Assembly (NCBI RefSeq): GCF_016100975.1
Contig: NZ_JACFRN010000003.1
Coordinates: forward strand, 1-64,000
Reading direction: 5' to 3'
DNA: 64,000 bases
Source: Lactobacillus sp. W8174
Lineage (GTDB): Bacteria > Bacillota > Bacilli > Lactobacillales > Lactobacillaceae
Made by a program: the position numbers and the translations under genes. This document shows positions 1-7,591 of the stretch, piece by piece. The first letter of the stretch is position 1. Each line of letters begins with the position of its first letter. A model generated the notes under the pieces. It did no database searches. It saw nothing but the letters and a program-made list of their open reading frames with translations, and was not told the origin of the DNA.

Positions 1-12
1 GCTTTTTAGTAT

Positions 13-85
13 TCCGGCTTAGCTCAGTTGGTAGAGCGCTTGACTGTTAATCAAGATGTCGTCAGTTCGAGTCTGACAGCCGGAG
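13..85 (+). tRNA. tRNA-Asn (GUU)
   Basis: A complete cloverleaf can be drawn. The acceptor arms 13-19 and 78-84 pair perfectly, the anticodon loop is 44-50 with anticodon GTT at 46-48, the T arm is GTCAG/CTGAC, and G85 is the discriminator. CCA is not encoded. It is followed directly by a strong terminator, so it is probably the last gene of a transcript that begins upstream of the window. Confidence 0.95.
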
Positions 86-96
86 CGAGCAAAGAG

Positions 97-122
97 AAGA
101 GGACCATTTGGTCCTCTTTTTT
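97..122 (+). terminator. Intrinsic terminator after tRNA-Asn
   Basis: A nine-base-pair stem (97-105 with 110-118) closes a four-base loop and runs into an uninterrupted T tract. It ends the tRNA transcript. The convergent LysR gene stops at 140. Confidence 0.9.
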
Positions 123-139
123 GTGTATAAATTTGATAT

Positions 140-1066
140 TTAACTTATATTTGGTTCTATCTTAAGTTTCTTAAACGCTGAAATTAAGTTTTGAAGTCCG
201 GGATTTATTTTTTGTCCATGTTTAACTGCAATAAAATATTTAATTTGAATCAAATTATGATCAACTGGAAGTAAGTTAATAGGTGTTTGCGCCATTCGTT
301 TAATAATGCTTGCAGCTGAAATAGTTAAGCCTACTCCTTTTATTGCTAAGTTGGTTGCAGTAATAATGCTGCTGCTTTCTAAAATAATATTAGGTTTGAT
401 ATGGAACTTCTGAAATATTCCGTTAACTTGATGGCGAATTGCGGAGCTGTTTGAACTAACAACAAATGGTTCTTGTAAAATATCTTCAATGTTATATTCA
501 TTTGGCTCAAGTATGAATCGCCCGTTTTTAAAGTACTTTGATCTTGGTGAAATGATTACAAAATAGTTTTCTCCACCATTAACGTAAAAATCTAATCCTT
601 GGTTAAGAGATTCAGGAGTTTGCCCCAAATAACAATCAATTTGTTCATGTAAAAGATGCGCTTCACTCACACGAGGTGAATTTTCTGCAAGCTGAATTTT
701 GATATTAGGATTTTCCAGCATAAAGTTGGGTAAAAGCTCTGGCAGTAAAAACGTTCCCAAACTTTCCAATACTCCGATTCGGATTAATTCTTGATCAGGT
801 GATACATATGGGGTTAACTGCTCTTCTAACTTTTGCTTATTAGTGATTTTAGTTTCTAAGTAGTTATAGTAAATTACTCCTGCCTGAGTTAACGTAAATG
901 GTATTGTTTCGCGATCAATTATTTCAGTTCCCAATTTACGTTCGATTCGTTTAATTAGTTGCGTTAAATAGGGCTGCGATATATATAATTCGCTGGCAGC
1001 TCTAGTAAAATTACTTTCTTTTAATAGCACATCAATAAAATGTAGGACGGTTTCAGGATTGTTCAT
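140..1066 (-). CDS. LysR-family transcriptional regulator
   Basis: The 308-residue length and layout are standard for LysR. An N-terminal winged helix-turn-helix (about residues 5-60, with the FTRAASELYISQPYLTQLIKRIE helix pair shortened here to its position, roughly 21-43) precedes a periplasmic-binding-protein-like effector domain (about 90-295). GGAGG sits just upstream of the ATG. It is transcribed divergently from the flavoprotein gene at 1182 across a 115-bp spacer, the classic arrangement for a LysR protein controlling its neighbour, so it probably senses the substrate of that reductase. The effector cannot be read from sequence. Confidence 0.9.
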   Translation of the reverse strand: MNNPETVLHFIDVLLKESNFTRAASELYISQPYLTQLIKRIERKLGTEIIDRETIPFTLTQAGVIYYNYLETKITNKQKLEEQLTPYVSPDQELIRIGVLESLGTFLLPELLPNFMLENPNIKIQLAENSPRVSEAHLLHEQIDCYLGQTPESLNQGLDFYVNGGENYFVIISPRSKYFKNGRFILEPNEYNIEDILQEPFVVSSNSSAIRHQVNGIFQKFHIKPNIILESSSIITATNLAIKGVGLTISAASIIKRMAQTPINLLPVDHNLIQIKYFIAVKHGQKINPGLQNLISAFKKLKIEPNIS

Positions 1067-1135
1067 ATTTTGCCTCCGATAACAATTTTATTATAGCCTG
1101 CTTGCTAGAAAACTATTTCCTTTTAATCAGAAAAG

Positions 1136-1153
1136 TTAGTAAAATTTAACTAA
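1136..1153. promoter_or_regulatory. Candidate LysR operator in the divergent spacer
   Basis: The interrupted dyad TTAGT-8 nt-ACTAA has the T-N11-A shape bound by LysR proteins. It lies 28 bp before the ATG of the flavoprotein gene. The arms are short and AT-rich, so this is only a candidate. Confidence 0.35.
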
Positions 1154-1181
1154 TGAGCATTAAAAGAAAGGAAGTATATTA

Positions 1182-3065
1182 ATGATGAAATCAGGAACTT
1201 ATGAAGTAAAAGCTAAAGGTCATGGCTCTAGTTTTATGCCTATGAAGGTGTCACTTTCTGAAGATAAAATCAAAGAAATAGATATTGATTCCAGTGGTGA
1301 AACTGCAGGTGTAGCAGATGAAGTCTTTAAACGTCTGCCCAAGCAAATTATTGCTAATCAAACTTTAAATGTTGATGCTGTTAGTGGAGCTACAATTTCC
1401 AGTCATGGCGTGATAGATGGTGTGGCTCAGGCGATTACAAAAGCTGGTGGAAATGCACAAGAATGGCTTAACAGACCAAAGCCTCAGGCTGCTAATGATT
1501 CTGACAGAGAATACCAAACTGACGTTGTAGTTGTTGGAGCAGGTGGTGCGGGCCTCACTGCAGCCGCCAGAACCATTCAAAATGGTAAAAAAGTAATTGT
1601 ATTAGAAAAATTCCCTCAAATTGGTGGTAATACTACAAGGGCTGGTGGCCCTTTGAACGCTGCTGAACCAGAGTGGCAAAATAAATTTAAAGCCTTACCT
1701 GGTGAAAAAGAAAGCTTGGAAAAATTAGCCGCTACGCCAATTGCTGAAATTGATCCAGAATATCGTGATGACTTTAAAGAATTGCAAAAGCAAATTAAGG
1801 CTTATGTAGATTCTGGTAAAAATTATCTGTTTGACTCGGTTTTACTACATGAAATACAGACTTATTTAGGTGGTAAAAGAACTGACTTAAATGGTAATGA
1901 AATTCACGGCAATTATGCTCTAGTTACTGAACTTGTTAATAATGTACTTGATTCAGTTAAGTGGCTAACTGATTTAGGAGTGAAGTTTGACCGCTCTGAT
2001 GTCACCATGCCGGTTGGAGCTTTGTGGCGGCGCGGTCACAAGCCAGTTGAACCTATGGGCTATGCCTTTATTCACGTTTTGGGTGATTGGGTAAAAGAAC
2101 ATGGTGCTACAGTTTTAACAGAAACCCGGGCCCAACACTTAATTATTGAAGACGGTAAAGTTACAGGAGTTGTAGCTCAAAGCAGTGAGGGTAGTAAAGT
2201 TACCATTCATGCGCAAAAAGTAATTTTAACTTCTGGCGGTTTTGGTGCCAACACTAAAATGGTGCAAAAATATAACACTTACTGGAAACACATTGATGAC
2301 GATATTGCTACTACTAATTCACCTGCAATTACTGGTGACGGTATTGCCTTAGGTCAAGAGGCTGGTGCTGATTTAGTGGGGATGGGATTTATTCAATTAA
2401 TGCCTGTCTCTGATCCAAAGACTGGTGAATTATTTACTGGTATTCAAACTCCGCCCGAAAACTTTATTATGGTCAATCAAAAAGGTGAACGTTTTGTAAA
2501 TGAATTTGCTGAACGCGATACTTTGGCTAAGGCCGCTATTGCCAATGGCACTTTGTTCTACTTAATAGCTGATGAAAAAATAAAAGCTACAGCTTATAAC
2601 ACAACCGAAGAATCACTTGAGGCTCAGGTAAAAGCGGGTACTTTGTTAAAGGCAGACACTTTGGAGGAATTAGCTGAAAAAGCCGGTATGGATCCAGCTA
2701 CTTTGGTCAATACTATTAAAAAATATAATTCATATGTTGACGCAGGTAATGATCCAGAATTTGGTAAAAGCGCGTTTAACCTTAAATGTGAAGTTGCACC
2801 GTTTTATGCCACTCCGCGTAAGCCGGCTATTCACCATACAATGGGTGGCTTAAAGATCAACCCGAAAGCACAAGTATTAAATAAAGATGGACAAGTAATT
2901 ACTGGTCTTTATGCAGCAGGGGAAGTCGCTGGTGGCTTACATGCCGGTAATCGTCTAGGTGGTAATTCACTAGCTGATATCTTTACCTTTGGTCGCATTG
3001 CTGCTGACACTGCCTGTAGTGAAATTGCAGATAATGATGTGGTGACAGGTGCATCAAAGGAATAA
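1182..3065 (+). CDS. FMN_bind/FAD fumarate-reductase-family flavoprotein
   Basis: This 627-residue protein has an FMN_bind domain at about 5-90 with a flavinylation motif DAVSGAT (65-71), where ApbE would attach FMN to Thr71. An FAD_binding_2 reductase domain follows (GAGGAG dinucleotide fold near 118-123). There is no signal peptide, so it should be cytosolic. Compared with flavocytochrome c3, the catalytic Arg of the RFVNE..RD segment, the HHTMGG histidine and the NRLGGN arginine are kept. The His of the YIQAHP segment appears to be Met (FIQLMP), so fumarate may not be the substrate; urocanate-, acrylate- or cinnamate-type reductases are alternatives. The C terminus carries a further DVVTGAS motif (619-625). 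A Shine-Dalgarno AAGGA precedes the ATG. Confidence 0.85.
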   Translation: MMKSGTYEVKAKGHGSSFMPMKVSLSEDKIKEIDIDSSGETAGVADEVFKRLPKQIIANQTLNVDAVSGATISSHGVIDGVAQAITKAGGNAQEWLNRPKPQAANDSDREYQTDVVVVGAGGAGLTAAARTIQNGKKVIVLEKFPQIGGNTTRAGGPLNAAEPEWQNKFKALPGEKESLEKLAATPIAEIDPEYRDDFKELQKQIKAYVDSGKNYLFDSVLLHEIQTYLGGKRTDLNGNEIHGNYALVTELVNNVLDSVKWLTDLGVKFDRSDVTMPVGALWRRGHKPVEPMGYAFIHVLGDWVKEHGATVLTETRAQHLIIEDGKVTGVVAQSSEGSKVTIHAQKVILTSGGFGANTKMVQKYNTYWKHIDDDIATTNSPAITGDGIALGQEAGADLVGMGFIQLMPVSDPKTGELFTGIQTPPENFIMVNQKGERFVNEFAERDTLAKAAIANGTLFYLIADEKIKATAYNTTEESLEAQVKAGTLLKADTLEELAEKAGMDPATLVNTIKKYNSYVDAGNDPEFGKSAFNLKCEVAPFYATPRKPAIHHTMGGLKINPKAQVLNKDGQVITGLYAAGEVAGGLHAGNRLGGNSLADIFTFGRIAADTACSEIADNDVVTGASKE

Positions 3066-3084
3066 AAATTATCTTGATTTTAAA

Positions 3085-3111
3085 AAAGGAAGGCTCGAGC
3101 CTTCCTTTTTT
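3085..3111. terminator. Bidirectional terminator between convergent genes
   Basis: A near-perfect hairpin (AAAGGAAGGC with GCCTTCCTTT around a minimal loop) is flanked by A and T runs on its two sides. It can therefore terminate the flavoprotein transcript and the convergent citG-like transcript, whose stop codon it touches. Confidence 0.85.
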
Positions 3112-3931
3112 ATATGTATCCACGTTCTAGAGCTACAAAAATGGTAACAATTAACAAATCTGCACAGCCGCCTAAACTATAATTCTGTTCTAGACAGTCA
3201 TCATTTAATTTTTGCAGACATTTTTTCCCAGCTGGAGAAACATAACCACCTAGCTCTAAATATTTGTTGGCTGCTTGATGTAGCCAATCAATTACATTAT
3301 AATTTCCAGCTCGCTTGATCAGATTACTGTCAACTGTAACTGTTGCTATTTTCATTAGGGTATCAAGGAGTCTCGTTTGGAGCGTTCCCTTACTGTTTTT
3401 TAAAAAAGGTAAAGCTACTTCACGTACAATGGGATAGCCTTGTTCCGCCTGAGCACGAGCCCCACCAATATGATACTGTTCAAATTCTTTTTCACCTGCT
3501 GTTTGTAACTCATTATTTTGAATCAGATCATGCTGTACAAGTCCTTTACACATCTTGCTGATAGTCAGAAATAGTTCAGTATTGTTTGTCATACTGTAGC
3601 TTTCAGCACAAACAAAAATGCCTAGAGCAAAAATTGCCCCTTTATGTGTATTAGCGCCGTGCGTTGCAGCAAACATTTCTTTTTCAGCAGTGATGCCTCT
3701 TTTCCTTAATTGCTGAAACATTTGCGTTAAATCAGTCGACTGAAAGGTTTGCCCAATTTCAACAGCAGTAGCAAAATATGTTTCCAAGCTTAAACTGCTG
3801 TCAATAAAAGTATAAATATTCATATCGGGATGCGGCCCTTGGCTGATAGGATCTACTAAACCAGGTTTTGGCGCGGTAACAACTTCATATAAGAGTGAGC
3901 GTAGAGCATTTTTTGTAATTGAATTAGTCAT
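3110..3931 (-). CDS. citG: CitG-like triphosphoribosyl-dephospho-CoA synthase
   Basis: The 273-residue protein matches the CitG/MdcB family throughout. It shows the N-terminal APKPGLVD segment (about 20-27) and the diagnostic NTHKGAIFALG segment near the middle. The family makes the 2'-(5''-triphosphoribosyl)-3'-dephospho-CoA prosthetic group of citrate lyase or malonate decarboxylase from ATP and dephospho-CoA. No carrier subunit (CitD/MdcC), lyase subunit or CitX is in the window, so its client protein must be elsewhere or it has another role. It lies 10 bp behind the NMO-like gene in a presumed LysR-NMO-citG operon. No good Shine-Dalgarno precedes its ATG, which suggests translational coupling. 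Confidence 0.82.
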   Translation of the reverse strand: MTNSITKNALRSLLYEVVTAPKPGLVDPISQGPHPDMNIYTFIDSSLSLETYFATAVEIGQTFQSTDLTQMFQQLRKRGITAEKEMFAATHGANTHKGAIFALGIFVCAESYSMTNNTELFLTISKMCKGLVQHDLIQNNELQTAGEKEFEQYHIGGARAQAEQGYPIVREVALPFLKNSKGTLQTRLLDTLMKIATVTVDSNLIKRAGNYNVIDWLHQAANKYLELGGYVSPAGKKCLQKLNDDCLEQNYSLGGCADLLIVTIFVALERGYI

Positions 3932-3941
3932 ATGTATAAAT

Positions 3942-4937
3942 TTAATTGTTATTAGTTAATTCTGCAATAGTTTCATGAGCAGTTTTAATAGTTTTGATGT
4001 TATAACTGTCTGCTGCAATATCAGTATACCCCATTTCAAGATCACCTTTTGCCATACCGTTTATTAATCCCTGATAACCGTCTGCAGCAGTAAAAATTTG
4101 CTTTTCGTCTTCGTTATCCTGTGTTAATTTTGCCAGTTTCTGGGGCAATTTTCCAGGTAAAGAATAGATAGTCCGCGAGTTCATTTTAAAACTAATTAGT
4201 TCATGTTTTTGTGCATTTATGATTTTGCCTTTGATTATTGGTGAAGTTGGAGCTTCTTTAGCAAGTGCAAAAACTGTCTTAAGAAAAACCCCTTGTGCAC
4301 CTTTTGTCAATGCGTCTTTCAAAACATGCGAGTCAGTAGTATCATACCCAGCTAAAACAGGTGTTTTTCCTGCTTGATGAACGAAATTTGCCAGCTCGAT
4401 GTTACTTTTGCAGATTAAAATGTCAATACCATTACTTTGAGCTGCACGAATATTATTAATATTATTAATAACTTGCATAATTTTAATGCCACTATTATGT
4501 AGTAGATTTACCCATGCTTTAGATGCAACTCTTCCAAAACCTTCAAACAGTGCAATAGTTAACCTTCTTTTTTGCATTAATTCTACTAATTCGGTTGCTC
4601 TATGATCATCTTCCGGGTTAGATGAGGTGCTAGCAATTTCCACTCCAAAAGACCTAAAGGTATTAGATAGAGTTTGATCAATTTGCTCATTCATCAAGTT
4701 TCTTTCTGTCATGGCATCAAGCAAAGAATTGTTGCTAATGGTACCTATTTTATTTGAATTAGAAATAGAAGCGCTTGATGTCGCGTCGCTTCTAACCTTA
4801 TAGCCTGCATTAATACCTAAAATGCCCAGTGCACCAGATTCTGAAATAGCAGCAACTAGTTTGCCATCTGTTAAGGTGTGGATAGGTTCGTGAACAATAG
4901 GGTAATTTGTTCCCAATAATTGACAAATTTTATTCAT
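3942..4937 (-). CDS. Nitronate monooxygenase / FabK-like FMN enzyme
   Basis: The 331-residue protein has the TIM-barrel pattern of the 2-nitropropane dioxygenase (NMO)/enoyl-ACP reductase II family. The N-terminal YPIVHEPIHTLTDGKLVAAI segment corresponds to the family's YPIIQAPM.G...P.LAAAVS start, and a late AGYDTTD...ALTKGAQGVFLKT segment corresponds to its flavin phosphate-binding part. I chose ATG 4937, where AAAGG lies upstream, over longer frames that overlap the LysR gene. It sits 22 bp after that LysR gene and 10 bp before citG. The catalytic His and the usual AGGI loop are poorly conserved, so the substrate is unknown. A flavin-dependent oxidoreductase is the safe call. Confidence 0.7.
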   Translation of the reverse strand: MNKICQLLGTNYPIVHEPIHTLTDGKLVAAISESGALGILGINAGYKVRSDATSSASISNSNKIGTISNNSLLDAMTERNLMNEQIDQTLSNTFRSFGVEIASTSSNPEDDHRATELVELMQKRRLTIALFEGFGRVASKAWVNLLHNSGIKIMQVINNINNIRAAQSNGIDILICKSNIELANFVHQAGKTPVLAGYDTTDSHVLKDALTKGAQGVFLKTVFALAKEAPTSPIIKGKIINAQKHELISFKMNSRTIYSLPGKLPQKLAKLTQDNEDEKQIFTAADGYQGLINGMAKGDLEMGYTDIAADSYNIKTIKTAHETIAELTNNN

Positions 4938-4959
4938 TAGTTTTATACCTTTTAAAATC

Positions 4960-5874
4960 TTATTTGACAGGAATATTATCGACGATTTTCTGAATATCTG
5001 GTTTATGGCCTTTAAGAAAGTCAATGAAATCAACTATTTCTGGTGAAAAGTTTTGACTTGAATCATATACCAGGTAAACCTGACGAGTATTTTTGGGCAA
5101 ATCCAGTTTGATGATGTGGATGTCGAAACCGCTCAAATAAATAGTTTTTGCTACTACACCAACGATATCGTTGGTCAAAACTTGTCCTGCAATTGCTAGC
5201 TCATCATGAAGCCTGTTCGTAATATTCAGATCAGAGGCATTAGCCAGTAAAGCATTAGTGATGTCTTTTCCAATTTGAATTTTTTTAGAATAGGTAATAA
5301 TTGACTCACCCTGTAATTCTTCGGGAGAGATTTCATTTATTTTTGCTAGATCATTTTCCTTTGAAACAATGGCAATGATTTCTTCAGTGTAAAGGGGAAT
5401 GTAAGTAAAATAACTAAATTCAGGTACGAAAGAAGAAATTCCGATATCATACCAGCCATTTTTGATACCTTCGCAAATCTGATATGAAGGGTTATCGTGG
5501 TATATAAAATGAGGTGAAATATTACTTTCTTGTTGATATTGCTTAGTTAAGTTAGGCAAAATGGTTCCAATTGCAGTGGGTATACCAGCAATATGTATAT
5601 TGCCTTGATCCTGACTGATACGCTGTTCAATTTTCTTTTTGCCGCGATCTAAAGAGTCTAAAGATTTGGTTACAGTATCGTAAAAAATACGTCCATATTC
5701 AGTTAACTGCACGTAATGACCATTGTGTTTAAACAGTTGGCAGTGTAATTCTTTTTCAAGTTGTTTAATCGATACTGAGAGGGTAGGCTGACTGATAAAT
5801 AAGCTGTCTGCTGCTTTAGTGTATTGTTTTTGATCTGCCAATTCACGAAAATAGTAAAGTTGATTTAAATTCAT
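4960..5874 (-). CDS. LysR-family transcriptional regulator
   Basis: This 304-residue LysR protein has its helix-turn-helix at about residues 15-42 and the effector-binding region at about 90-290. It is encoded upstream of, and co-directional with, the NMO-like and citG-like genes, and divergently from the acyl-CoA dehydrogenase operon at 6235, with a 360-bp spacer between them. It is therefore the best candidate activator of the CoA-dependent operon, with a phenolic or hydroaromatic acid or its CoA ester as a plausible ligand (inference). It is a paralogue of the LysR protein encoded at 140-1066, not a copy. Confidence 0.9.
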   Translation of the reverse strand: MNLNQLYYFRELADQKQYTKAADSLFISQPTLSVSIKQLEKELHCQLFKHNGHYVQLTEYGRIFYDTVTKSLDSLDRGKKKIEQRISQDQGNIHIAGIPTAIGTILPNLTKQYQQESNISPHFIYHDNPSYQICEGIKNGWYDIGISSFVPEFSYFTYIPLYTEEIIAIVSKENDLAKINEISPEELQGESIITYSKKIQIGKDITNALLANASDLNITNRLHDELAIAGQVLTNDIVGVVAKTIYLSGFDIHIIKLDLPKNTRQVYLVYDSSQNFSPEIVDFIDFLKGHKPDIQKIVDNIPVK

Positions 5875-5939
5875 GATATTACCTCAAAAATTATTTTAAT
5901 ATTCAATACCTATATAAATAAATGCTATACCTATTTTTT

Positions 5940-5954
5940 ATAAAACGCTTACAA
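5940..5954. promoter_or_regulatory. cre-like site (weak)
   Basis: Read on the minus strand the site is TTGTAAGCGTTTTAT, which matches the CcpA operator consensus WTGAAARCGYTTTCW with about two mismatches. It lies in the spacer 66 bp upstream of the LysR start. The second, better site at 6185 makes carbon-catabolite control of this spacer plausible. Confidence 0.4.
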
Positions 5955-6019
5955 AAATTATTTATAATAATATTGATAAAATTAATATTAGGTTATTAAT
6001 GTTGATTTTATTGTGATTT

Positions 6020-6046
6020 GACTCCCTAAATTTGGTGAGTCTTTTT
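6020..6046 (+). terminator. Leader terminator upstream of the acyl-CoA dehydrogenase operon
   Basis: GACTC (6020-6024) pairs with GAGTC (6037-6041), with two further pairs inside, followed by five T residues on the plus strand. It lies about 190 bp before the first ORF of the operon and after no plus-strand gene, so it ends either a short leader RNA or an attenuated transcript. The rest of the 5875-6234 spacer is AT-rich, and no ORF is seen in it. Confidence 0.55.
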
Positions 6047-6184
6047 AATTTGTGCAGGTAATAATAATAGAATTCCACCTTTTTCAATATATTTAGCCAT
6101 AAAGGTATTTATAAAATTAATAGTTCTGACTTTGTTATCAATTTTACAATCTAAACTTTTTAAAACATAATACAGCTGTTGATA

Positions 6185-6199
6185 GAAAAACGCTTTCAA
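6185..6199. promoter_or_regulatory. cre site (CcpA) upstream of the CoA operon
   Basis: Read on the minus strand, TTGAAAGCGTTTTTC matches WTGAAARCGYTTTCW except for its last two positions. It lies 36 bp before the ATG at 6235, downstream of any likely promoter, which is a position typical of CcpA roadblock repression. This predicts that the operon is repressed on rapidly used sugars. Confidence 0.6.
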
Positions 6200-6234
6200 A
6201 AGCATTTACTGAAAGTTTAAAAGGAGATTGTATT

Positions 6235-7485
6235 ATGACAGAACAAAAGAAATTACATGTATTACCACCATATGAAGAAACTCCGATTATGCACAAAACT
6301 AAACCAGGTGAATCAATGCCTGAAGAAGACTTTGAAAACTACTTAAAAGAAATTCGTCACTTGGCACAAAACGAGTTTGACAGAATGACCCCATACATAG
6401 AGGAAAATCGCAAGTTTCCGCAAGACTTTTTCCCAATTGCAATTAAGCATGATTTATATCGTTTTGCACTGCCTAAAGAATACGGCGGCTGGGGTCTTAG
6501 TGAAAAACAAATTCTGCAAGTTCAAGAAGAATTTTCAAGAACTCAGGGTGGAATTAGAATGCACTTGCACCATGCTTCAGATATGAACTGGCGGATTTTG
6601 GATAATTTTGGTAGTCAAGAACTTAAAGATAAGTACATGAACAAGTTCCAAGACAAATCAATTTATGCCAATTTTGCTTTAACCGAAAAGAGCGGTGGTA
6701 CTGGAGCAGACCTTCATACTTTAGCTGTTAAGGACGGTGAAGACTGGGTAATAAACGGTGAAAAAACACTGATTTCTCATGCAGATGTTGCAGACTTTAC
6801 CTACTTAATTGTGGTTACTGACCCAGATAAAGAAGGGGATGAAAGGTTATCAGCTTTCTTTGTCCCAACAAATACACCGGGATTTGAATCCAACGAGATG
6901 CCTTTAATGATGGGTTGTCGTGGTGCTGGACATGCCGATTTGAAATTCACTAATATGAGAGTACCTGATAAGTACATGCTTGGCAAGAGAGGAGAGGGTA
7001 TGAAAGTAGCTATTTCTTCACTTTCACTTTCTCGTGCTCATATTGCTGACTCCAATTTAGGTATGGCGCAACGGATGTTAGAAATGTCCATTGCTTATTC
7101 TAAAGACCGAGTAACTTTTGGTAAGCCACTGTGTAAACGGCAATCAATCATTTTTGAAATTGCTGACATGGGTGCACGCATTCATGCCCTTAGGTTAATG
7201 TTGTGGGACTTGGCAAAAGATTATGACGAAGGAAAGGATATTACCAAGAAAGCTTCTCTAGCCAAACTGGAAAGCATCAATACTGTCAAATTAGTTTCTG
7301 ATTACATGCTTGAAATCTTTGGTGGTATTGGCTACTTCCAGGACAATCCTTATGGACCTGCTGAAAGACTTTACCGTGATTGTCGTGCTATGTGGTTAGA
7401 AGAAGGACCTCGTTCCGTTCAAAGACTAACTGCAGGTCGTTTATTAATTAAAGACGGTGGCAATACACCAATAACAAGTCTTTAA
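6235..7485 (+). CDS. Acyl-CoA dehydrogenase/reductase (first of two)
   Basis: This 416-residue flavoenzyme has all three acyl-CoA dehydrogenase domains. The middle FAD-binding segment reads ALTEKSGGTGAD, and the C-terminal helical domain contains FGGIGYFQDNPYGPAERLYRD followed by LEEGP, whose Glu occupies the usual catalytic-base position. It has an N-terminal extension of about 35 residues compared with the second enzyme at 8845. Paralogous pairs of this kind occur in carnitine (CaiA) and aryl-acrylate operons, where the enzyme works as an enoyl-CoA reductase fed by ETF. It is the first gene of the operon and is preceded by AAAGGAG. The acyl group cannot be identified from sequence. Confidence 0.9.
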   Translation: MTEQKKLHVLPPYEETPIMHKTKPGESMPEEDFENYLKEIRHLAQNEFDRMTPYIEENRKFPQDFFPIAIKHDLYRFALPKEYGGWGLSEKQILQVQEEFSRTQGGIRMHLHHASDMNWRILDNFGSQELKDKYMNKFQDKSIYANFALTEKSGGTGADLHTLAVKDGEDWVINGEKTLISHADVADFTYLIVVTDPDKEGDERLSAFFVPTNTPGFESNEMPLMMGCRGAGHADLKFTNMRVPDKYMLGKRGEGMKVAISSLSLSRAHIADSNLGMAQRMLEMSIAYSKDRVTFGKPLCKRQSIIFEIADMGARIHALRLMLWDLAKDYDEGKDITKKASLAKLESINTVKLVSDYMLEIFGGIGYFQDNPYGPAERLYRDCRAMWLEEGPRSVQRLTAGRLLIKDGGNTPITSL

Positions 7486-7520
7486 AGTAATCAATTAAAT
7501 TAATTTGAGTAAATAAATCA

Positions 7521-7566
7521 AGGAGGGCTGAATCTAAAACTTACTTTGCAAGGTTCAATCCTCTTT
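7521..7566 (+). other. Intercistronic hairpin between first and second operon genes
   Basis: AGGA...TGAATC (7521-7534) can pair with GGTTCA...TCCT (7552-7562), followed by CTTTGTTG. The 106-bp gap is the largest inside the operon. The stem is interrupted and the T run poor, so it may be a partial terminator or an RNA processing site rather than a full stop. Confidence 0.35.
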
Positions 7567-7591
7567 GTTGTATATAGTTTTGGAGAAAAAA

